Under the pieces are notes generated by a model that saw only the letters and a program-made list of their open reading frames with translations, was not told the DNA's origin and searched no databases. 64,000 bases of DNA. It comes from Carposina sasakii (lineage: Eukaryota > Arthropoda > Insecta > Lepidoptera > Carposinidae). The translations under genes and the position numbers were made by a program. The stretch is from contig CP053161.1 in assembly GCA_014607495.2 (NCBI GenBank), positions 9,247,115 to 9,311,114 of the forward strand. The letters are read 5' to 3'. This document shows positions 56,167 to 64,000 of this stretch, in pieces; the stretch's first letter is position 1, and each line of letters starts with the position of its first letter.

Positions 56167-56571
56167 CACATGTTACTACATACATAATAATCACGCCTCT
56201 TTCCCGGAGTGGTAGGCAGAGATCACGGATCTCCATTTGCTACGATCCTGACACACCTGTTTCGCTTCATCTACTTTCATGTTATTCTTCATGCACGCTC
56301 GTCGGTTTAGGGTACTCTTGACCTGACTTTTCTTTAGAATTTCACCAATTTGATCGGTGAAAGTCTGCCGAGGTCTTCCCCTTCCAACCCTTCCATCCAC
56401 TTTTCCGTTGTACACTTTCTTTGTCAGTCTACTTTCACTCATCCTCTCCACATGCCCAAACCACCTCAACATACCCTTCTCAATCTTCGTCACCACGTCC
56501 TCATTTATACCACACTTCTTTCTGATCACCTCATTTCTTATCCTATCTTTCAAAGTCACATGTTACTACAT
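56167..56571 (-). mobile_element. 5'-truncated RTE-type LINE (copy 2) with 15-bp target duplication
   Basis: CACATGTTACTACAT is at 56167-56181 and 56557-56571. The 375-bp insert (56182-56556) is minus strand. It encodes the last ~120 RT residues (VTLKDRIRNEVIRKKCGINE through RSVISAYHSGKEA, then a stop) and ends GGCGTGATTATTATGT. It lacks the long (TGTA)n of copy 1 but is otherwise nearly identical in the overlap. Confidence 0.92.
56191..56556 (-). pseudogene. RTE-type reverse-transcriptase C-terminal region (copy 2)
   Basis: Frame with VTLKDRIRNEVIRKKCGINE, LRWFGHVERMSESRLTKKVY, GRVGRGRPRQTFTDQIGEIL and, absent from copy 1, RACMKNNMKVDEAKQVCQDR SKW to the natural C-terminus. No catalytic domain. 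Confidence 0.85.
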
Positions 56572-58190
56572 CGTGTAAATCGTGTAATGTCAGTTGACAT
56601 CCGATATGGACATAGAGTAACTGTTTGTTCGACCGTCGCAGTAATATTTCGCACACAAGCTACTCGTACGAGTATATCGACGGAACTACTGTCACAATAT
56701 ATTTGGTACTGCATTTAATTGCTAGGCCAGACTCCGTTGCTATATGTTTATTACATAAATATAATTACTTTATTAAATTGTAGTTTTTATATGTAGGTAC
56801 ATTGTATTTTTTTACCTGTCCTACAGCTGACAATGCGAATTTAAGGAAAATGAAAATTTGAATTATTCAAATTAGTTGATAAATTTTGTATATTTTTTTA
56901 ACTTAATTTAAGTTTTAGTTTAATTTAAACATAGCAATCTGTGTTGAATTTGTAAATTCACTGCTCATTACTTACATCCTACGTACTTATGTACCTACCT
57001 TTATGTTATGCTATTAACAACAGTCTATAAATCTAAACCTATTTATGTTCTCATAGAAGGTACTCTGTCTAGTCCAGTCAAATCACAGGTAATACAACTA
57101 ATTAACCCAAACAGACTCTTGGACAAGTTTCAAACATTCCCCCTCGAGCCAATATTCTCACCTCAAACGAGTGAAAATAGATCAGGTCATCGACCCCTCC
57201 GACACGACATCCACCGCGTTCTTCACGAAAATATTAGTTCATTCATGAGAAAAATCTATCCATATTTTTGTATAATAGAGCGACCCGAAAACTTGGTTAT
57301 CGAGTTACTGATATTTTTGTGTCAACGATGTTATTCGTGTTATTTTCGATTCAACATCGTCCGTCAGATTTGCTGAAGTTTTAATAGAATTGAACTTTTT
57401 ATATAACTTTATGATTGCGAAATGTTTGCCACAACGTAAATCATGTAATACAAACATAATAAATACGCTGGTTATATTATAAGGTATGATTATTGGAATC
57501 GGGCGAGTAATTTATTTATTAGTTTACTAAACCACCTTTTCTGTACTCATTTAAAATAACAAATAGACGTAGTATTTCTTTCCGCCGCAACATAATTTTC
57601 TTTTAGTCCGAATAAAATAACCATCATACATAATATTGATATAAAAAACATCGAAATAACTACATAACAACTTTATTATGGTGTAGTAGTCAATATGGAA
57701 GGTGTGTAGACAGTGGCTCCTCCCTGCGGCGTTCCGCGGAATTTTATTCCACCCCTGGGAAGCTTAGTGCCGAAGTCCTTTCAATTTCCCGCGATAAAAA
57801 TAAGCTTATTCTATTGATCAGCATTTCAACTCATTGGAGAGTAATGTGAAGATAAGTATCTCTTGCGAGTGATCGTTAAGAAAACTTTAAAATGCTTGTT
57901 CGAATTTTATGAACGATGATTCAGGATTTAGGTTAGACGGTTCAGTATTTGAGTTATATTATTTTTATTATGTGCATTTTTTAAACAAATAAAATCTAAG
58001 TTAGATTCTACTTACTTCCTTAGCTACAACAGATACCTTACCCACCTACTCGTACTTAGGCACATTAACTTCAATCTAATTAGGTACATTTTAATTAATT
58101 AAATAACTTCAGTTAAGAATATACTTGTGATAAACTTTACAAAACTTATTTGCTTTCAAAACCTAACTTCAAGTTATGAAATTGTTTCAG
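56572..58190. other. unannotated DNA, probable intron or upstream region of the spondin-domain gene
   Basis: A 122-codon open frame at 57008-57376 has no recognised motif. A GC-richer, non-repeat patch at about 57715-57800 (CTCCTCCCTGCGGCGTTCCG, TTTCCCGCGATAAAAATAAG) could be regulatory. Nothing firm. Confidence 0.35.
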
Positions 58191-58449
58191 GTAAAACAAC
58201 AGTGCCGTGGCACTAACAATGCGATGACATAGTGTTGTGACAGTGATCTTATCGATATCAATATGACTCGTTTGTGGCTGGCGCTGGTGCTGCCAGCGCT
58301 CAGCTTGGCGCTGCCAAGTGAGTCGGACTCTTGCAATCCGGACAAAATGACGGTGTACAAGATGGTACTACACACGTATTGGACTAGAGAAAAGTTCCCC
58401 AAACATTACCCGGACTGGAGGCCTCCGGCGCAGTGGTCAAAAGTATTTG
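58191..58449 (+). CDS. first coding exon of a secreted spondin-domain protein
   Basis: The exon is bounded by an acceptor (AAATTGTTTCAG, ending 58190) and a consensus donor (G/GTAAGTG at 58449/58450). The ATG at 58263 follows 72 nt of 5' UTR in this exon. The 62 codons start with a signal peptide (MTRLWLALVLPALSLALPSE) and a single Cys, then YKMVLHTYWTREKFPKHYPD and WRPPAQWSKVFG. The pattern Y-x-hydrophobic-x4-W-(T/S)-x3-FPxxYPxxRPxAxWSxxxG is the opening of the spondin_N domain of F-spondin, mindin and insect spondin-like secreted proteins. The exon ends in phase 1 within the Gly codon. The next exon, expected to start with an SH-containing segment, is not recognised before 64000. An upstream non-coding exon must exist. 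Confidence 0.82.
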
Positions 58450-58811
58450 GTAAGTGTCTACTACTTATGTTCATAAAAGTATTTGAGACATAGTTATGAT
58501 ATTCTTTAGTTTTAAATACCCTGAGCCCAAAATTTGAAATACTTAAATGTTTCGTTTAATATGAAGTGAAGAGCATATGCGATAATAGGGAATATGCGTC
58601 TGACATGAAAACAGATTTTTTATATTTCATTCGAAAGATATTACAAATAAAAACCGAATAGTGCAAAAATAACATCAATCGGTTTGTAAATACCTAAGTT
58701 TAGACGTTTAAAAGTTTGAAAATTTTAACGAAAAAAATTTACACCATAAAAGGATTCACTATGGGTGCGCCCACCACCGGGCGTAATCGTAATTTCGTTA
58801 TCGTAACTTCA

Positions 58812-59077
58812 AGATTAGATACCAAGAACATTTGGCAGCTTATAGGAACAATTTCCCTGAAAAATCACATTTTGCCAAACACTTGTTAGTTTCAAATCAT
58901 AAAATTCCAGATGACCACAGTTTTGTTAGTCTGTATACGTGTGAAAAGGGCATTCGTCTATCTATTTTGGAACAGTTGGAGATTTTGAAAGCCAAATATT
59001 CTGGTGTAAACCTTTTAAATGAACAGGTTGAATTTTCTTCTCCACTATTAAACTCTGTGGCTAGAATAAATAAATAA
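58812..59077 (+). pseudogene. GIY-YIG endonuclease C-terminus of the Penelope-like element
   Basis: The frame reads KIRYQEHLAAYRNNFPEKSH FAKHLLVSNH, then GIRLSILEQLEILKAKYSGV NLLNEQVEFSSPLLNS and a stop at 59075. The order (R-x3-H, SxFAxHL-x3-NH, LExxEIxK, LNxQ, SPLL) is that of the C-terminal half of the GIY-YIG nuclease domain fused to Penelope-type reverse transcriptases. The GIY-YIG sequence itself and the whole RT are missing through 5' truncation. Confidence 0.78.
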
Positions 59078-59413
59078 ACAGTAACCTTAGAATGTAGTGG
59101 CTTGTCAATGTCAATAACAATTTTTGTTTTTGTGGGCAATGGAATATGTTGTTGCATACATCCTTGTTTTTCTTTACTAATTTATCAATATTTTGGTGAA
59201 TTTTTGAATTTTTTCATTTAAATTTAATTAATTCACCCAATACTATTTGGTTTGTGTGCACAAATAGTATATATTTATTTGAAATATAAATAATGGTGGG
59301 TAATTATTTATATATTTTTTAATACTTAGTAGAGGGTAGTTAATTCTGCGTAAGTAATGTGTTGGGTTTTAGAGGTTCATAATAATTAGTGGTTTACTAA
59401 TTTATTAATTTCT

Positions 59414-59460
59414 ATAATCCTGAGGATGCCACGGTTGTTGGCGAAACATATGTAGATTAT
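59414..59460 (+). ncRNA. hammerhead-ribozyme-like motif (copy 2)
   Basis: Identical over the 47 nt to 48859-48905: ATAATC, CTGAGGA, U, GCCA-loop-TGGC, GAAA, C-ATAT-G, GTA with predicted cleavage after 59454, GATTAT. Stem I pairs perfectly over 6 bp. In related elements such ribozymes process the RNA. Confidence 0.68.
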
Positions 59461-59696
59461 TTATCTAGTTTTTCATTTCGGAATGGTGCAATGTATCGTC
59501 TTGCATGCTAGGTGCTCGGGTCTGGTTTCTCATGGCGATTGTAGTTAGTGCAAGTGCCTGTTGTCGCAATTATGAGTTATCAGATCCGAGGGTCAGTGGA
59601 GGGTGTAGGGCCCGGTGGTGGGCGCACCCATAGTGAATGTTTGAACTTCCGAATTGTAACGCCTAATACAATTTCATTTATAAAACCATAAAAGGA

Positions 59697-61135
59697 GTCA
59701 AAACATACACTTATACCCATATTTTGAATTATCTCATTGATTTAATAAATACTTTATTAATATCTGCACCTATTAATAAACATTTTTTATTGACAACAAT
59801 ACACAAAATATATTACGTATATAAAACAAGATTGCATTTTTTCTCTATACTAATTTGAGACGGTTGTCTATTATGACGTCAAAGTCTTTGCCATTTTAGT
59901 ATGGAGCAAACGGAGCGTTTCAGAAACATTTTGCCGGCTCGTATTTTTGAATTGCTGTAAATCCAAAACGGTTAAAGTTAGATATGCCATTCCAAGGGCA
60001 AACTTTAAAGAAATAAAAAATTAATTTGTTAAAATTAATCTGTTAACCTGAATGAGTCAAGAAATATTCAGACTGGTTCGAAATACGCTATTTTATCTAA
60101 ATATTTAAATAGATATTAAAAATAAAGTTTAAAATCATATTATTCTCAGTAACAAAAACTGAAATTGCATAAACTTAATTTGATTTTGATTTATTCTTCT
60201 TTACCCAAAAAACGACTTGCATAAAAGTATAATAATAAGGCGAATACACAAATGAAATTTAGACAATATTCGAGTTATCGAATTCACAAATGGAATGGAA
60301 AAGTAACACGATGAAGTTGGAAAAATTATAATTGCAAAATTGCTCACTCATTTCGCAAGGAGACACTCTAGAAAGTTCGCGCTCGACGAATAAATTCTCT
60401 TCATTGTATGAATTTGTCTGCAATAACCAACAATGAATAAATTATTTTGTCGCGAATTTCCATTCTCTACATCGTTACCTTTCAAAGTTTTATCATAATT
60501 GTCTTGAATATGTATACAGTGGAAACTTGAAATATGTTTTGTTAACAATTCATACATATTGTGCTATAAATTGTGATATCGATTTATAGATATTATTATT
60601 TAGCACTACCACGGATATTAAAGCACTACTACATTACCGATTATGATAAATTGAAATTGATTTGATTCAAATAGAACCCAAACACATATGAAAGGTTTTA
60701 GAACCAAGTTAAAAGTTAACTTTAAAGTAGGTACCTACCTACGTAAGCTGTTGCAGATGATGTCATTTAAAACTGTGTAAAAATTAATCACTACTATGGT
60801 CTTTTGCAATTAAAAATATCCAATCACAATAATATGGCATAATCATCATACATTTCTGAGAAGTTCATGATTGTGGTCGGTCAGTACACAGTCCCTGTTC
60901 GAATGATTCATAATTTATTGTGATTAATTTTACAGTTGCGTTTATTGCACGGTTCATTAAATCGCATATTTTGTTTGCATTTTTGGATTATTTTACTACA
61001 GGCTCCATTAAATATTAATATTAACGTTCAGTGATATAAATCTGGGTTTATCCTTATTTAATTTGAAATATTTTTACTGGAAATCGACGTTTATTATTTG
61101 TTATCGTAACAATTTCAAAAACTTATATCAAAAAC
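59697..61135. other. intron of the spondin-domain gene, nothing else recognised
   Basis: AT-rich, non-coding. No second spondin exon seen. Confidence 0.45.
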
Positions 61136-61140
61136 CTTTA

Positions 61141-61217
61141 TAAAATTATTAATAAAGAAAATAGAAAAAATTCACTCGGGTGAAGAATTTTTTCTATTTT
61201 CTTTATTAATAATTTTA
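61141..61217. repeat. perfect fold-back of two SINE-1 tails
   Basis: Arms 61141-61173 and 61185-61217 are perfect 33-bp inverted repeats (TAAAATTATTAATAAAGAAA at the left start) around an 11-nt loop ACTCGGGTGAA, which is the end of the SINE-1 head. Confidence 0.9.
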
Positions 61218-62985
61218 TAATATTTAACATCTTGACTAAGATAAATTTATAAAAACACTTCTTCAAAAACCTTTGTAAACATAAAGATCAAGACTGCTTG
61301 TGACATGACCATTTTTTAATCCCATCTAAATTAAAGATTGTTTACCTCTCCGCTGTTTCAAAAAAACGAATATTTTAAGTATCAACCACATCCTACTATT
61401 TCAACAGACAAAAACTTTCCGATTCAAAACTTCAAACAATATTTCATATTAAAACTTGTGGACTCTAACCGAGACTGGCTGTTGGCCAAAACGGGGCGTT
61501 AAAATAGACACTTATCGACAGTGACAGGAAACGGGCTCCAGTTACAACTCTATTATGTTACGGGAAACGTATTTGGAAGCGTTGGAGTGCTAAGGCAACA
61601 AACAACTATCGACATGAACCACTCGACTGGGGTGCAGCACTATCGATTGGTGTCTATTGAAATGTCGCAAATGTCGAAGAATTTCTTGGTCTTGAAATGT
61701 GAAATTTATGTAGTTTCAACTCATTTAAAAGTAAAACATGAGTCATATAGACCAGAGACCAATTGACTCATACAAAAAGACTTCTTTGAATGATCTATTT
61801 CAATCACGCTTAAGCGTTTTTGCCTTTCCACTGTCGGAATGAAAGCACAAAGAAAATTAATATATCTCCAACAAATAGGTAAATAATGTTAATAAGTAGG
61901 TATATTGTGAATTTAAAAAATATAAAAATGAACGCTTAGGCATCTTGATAAAGATATGAACCAAAGCTCAGAGCTAAGTAAAATATAAGTGATTCTTTGT
62001 ATTATTATAAACAAAATCAAAATATACCCCCTAACATAAAATAAAAGAAATGCTTGAGATGCAAAATGCACAATCTTCAGAATATGCAAGACTTAACAAT
62101 ATATCCTTAATATTCTATTTTCAGGCGGAAATCACATTCTCTATCTACTCACTAATTGTTTATCTAGGTATATTAGGTATAATAGAAACGCACACAGTTT
62201 ACCCGATATATGAAGCCATTTCTCTTTGTGTACATCGTATTCAATATTATTTGTAAACAAGACCGAGTCGCCTTAAAGTTTATATTTGACTTTGGAAACT
62301 AATAACACAGATTTCATTATGAATTGAAAGGCCCGACTTCTCATAGAAGCGCTGAAACTTTTGGAACTTGATGATTGACTTATAAATAATATGGAGGTAT
62401 TTTACCGGCTTCGAAGATTTTAAGACAAGCTTTGATGACTTAAGTCTGGATAATTGTGTGTTTAATGGCAAGATTTAACTATAATGAAGGTTTCTCATTA
62501 GTATATTCTTAAAGATTTTTTTATAAACAAATTAGTAAAAAATCGGACGGAGATAATTTGTATAGTTTTGAAAATAGTAGGTACTACCTATAGGTACATT
62601 TCTTCGTCAGAATTAAACGAAAAATATATCTCATGGCCTTAACTATACAGGAACTTGCATGTTTTTACGTAAAACCTGCTTAAATGGAAATGGTAACAAA
62701 TTTATCATGGCGAAGGTAAACACCGTCGGTAAACAAATATGGAGCATAAATTCGGCTGCCTTTCTTGTAACAAACTCATGTGTAGATGTTTATCTATAAT
62801 TTTCGTGAACGAGTCACATAACACTAGCGTAGGCGATTAAGCTAATAAAAGAGTACATAGAACTTGCATTAATAAAACTACACTTAAGTAGCAACTTTCA
62901 AACTTCCTGATATAAAAGAGATTTCTCTTAAGTCCCACGTGGTAGAAGTATAGATATTTCTAAATTACATAAATGAAATATATCG
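61218..62985. other. probable intron, nothing recognised
   Basis: The frames at 61521-61766 and 62050-62256 show no spondin or other motif. A good acceptor-like TTCTATTTTCAG ends at about 62125, but the following codons do not resemble a spondin domain. Confidence 0.4.
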
Positions 62986-62989
62986 TTGT

Positions 62990-63140
62990 AAACAATACCT
63001 CCACTCCGACCGGTCGGAAACCGCCTGCATCCAACCGACGCCTGCAACCTTGTGTCGGAGTGGAGGTTGTTGGGGGAGGCCTATGTCCAACAGTGGACTT
63101 CTGAGGGCTGTAAATGAGGATGAATGATGAAACAATACCT
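62990..63140 (+). mobile_element. RTE-2 LINE end with 5' inversion and 11-bp target duplication
   Basis: AAACAATACCT is at 62990-63000 and 63130-63140. Inside, 63001-63052 is a minus-strand RTE-2 piece (CCACTCCGACCGGTCGGAAA, CGCCTGCATCCAACCGACG). It is followed directly by a plus-strand 3' end (GTCGGAGTGGAGGTTGTTGG, GGGCTGTAAATGAGGATGAATGATG). The inverted 5' part with a single target duplication is the pattern left by twin priming. Confidence 0.85.
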
Positions 63141-64000
63141 GCTTCAGATCAACACTAAGGTTATTCCACAATATAGTTGTCGAAAATGGCCTAAACTGCT
63201 TTTAGAAAAGTATGGTACGGCGTGCCCTTTTTTGCTCCACCTTTATCCTGTTCAGACTAAATACTGTTTTTGACTTATACTTGTATTATTGCATGCAAGG
63301 AAATGCGAACGTGTAGAACCTAGCGTTAGGTCACGTTTTATTGTTCACACAATAACAGCATTTTAATCTAGGTACAACATATTTATCACAGACTCAACGG
63401 CCTATTGAGTAACATAAAAATATCAATGAGTCAGTTACAACTAGAAAATACGTGGAATTATAAAAATCCTAGATGTGTCATGATAGAGCTTTCCCGTAGT
63501 CATTTTGGCACGAGCAAGTGACATCGTGCCAAGCGCCACACACATACATTGTAAGAAAACTATTGGACAGGCAAGCAGAAATTGGCAACCATTGGTGGCG
63601 GTAGTAATTACATATACTAATTCCAGCTATCTTTATCATGTTGGTTCCAATTTATTCCGTCTAATAATTCATACTTTGTGAATATTTTCCTAACGTAAAG
63701 CTTTCTATTTTGGCTGACATACAAGTATTAATAATGTGCTCGTTACATTATGTTCTGTTACTCATAGGTTCAATAACCCAATGTCATTCATAATACCATA
63801 ATGATTATCTCTTTTGCAGAAAAAAATAAAAAACAAGATATACAAAAGTAATATATAAATAAAGCTACACCTCTATGGATATTACTGTAATAGTTGCCCA
63901 AACACGACTCTTCCCTTCCAAATTTAGATCAGAAAAAACATCAAATACCCTACTCATGCGTCTAAACCGTTTGCTAGCTCAATAAATTATGGTACTGTTA
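63141..64000. other. probable intron, nothing recognised
   Basis: AT-rich; no exon or repeat end recognised to the window edge. Confidence 0.45.

Larger units (their letters stand above)
58743..59696 (+). mobile_element. Penelope-like element, 5'-truncated with inverted terminal stub
   Basis: A 12-bp repeat ACCATAAAAGGA is at 58743-58754 and 59685-59696. The insert starts with a 28-bp segment (58755-58782) that is the exact inverse of 59610-59637. Then follow the C-terminal end of an endonuclease frame (to 59077), a non-coding region containing a hammerhead-like motif and a 47-bp extension after the inverted terminus. Inverted terminal arrangements and 5' truncation are typical of Penelope-like elements. 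It lies in the intron of the spondin-domain gene, same strand. Confidence 0.85.

Noticed and set aside
57008..57376. 122-codon open frame on the plus strand
   Set aside because: No motif recognised; lies in the presumed upstream region/intron of the spondin-like gene. Could be chance.
62114..62210. Second exon of the spondin-like gene after TTCTATTTTCAG
   Set aside because: The phase fits, but the translated sequence lacks the expected SH and YxLW-type residues and soon meets a stop.

Overview
The window looks like nuclear DNA of an insect, most probably a moth or butterfly. It is AT-rich, gene-poor and packed with many small repeats. Support comes from Helitron-like elements with TC...CTAGT ends, short tRNA-derived SINEs, RTE-type LINE tails ending in (TGTA)n or (GATGAT)n, palindromic MITEs and a Penelope-like retroelement. 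Assignment rests on recognising repeat types, not on a database search.

Layout. 1-16 kb: LINE fragments (25-240, 1735-2335, and 4003-4711 with a 15-bp target duplication), a 268-bp palindromic MITE, a Helitron, a 22-bp minisatellite and otherwise featureless AT-rich DNA. 16.2-19.7 kb: one GC-rich non-LTR retrotransposon with a 12-bp target duplication, ORF1 remnants and a long RT-RNase H frame; the ORF1-RT joint looks like an internal deletion. 19.7-25.6 kb: Helitrons and SINEs. 25.6-31 kb: a nested block bounded by a 53-bp direct repeat. It holds a decayed mariner-type transposon (DD41D spacing, about 640-bp terminal inverted repeats reaching into the transposase gene) and a decayed, intron-bearing, THAP-domain transposase of P-element type. 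31-41 kb: tandem repeats, MITEs, SINEs and an RTE-type fragment. 41-58 kb: a possible non-coding first exon at about 41.4-41.6 kb, more MITEs, Helitrons and Penelope-like fragments. 58-64 kb: the one convincing host coding exon (58191-58449), encoding a signal peptide and the start of a spondin domain, followed by intron.

The most interesting item is a Penelope-like family present three times (23, 299 and 930 bp), each flanked by a 12-bp target duplication. The two larger copies carry a hammerhead-ribozyme-like motif (48859-48905 and 59414-59460) with the CUGAGGA and GAAA cores and a perfect 6-bp stem I. Nearly everything else is transposon-derived; no rRNA gene, functional tRNA gene or CRISPR array was seen.
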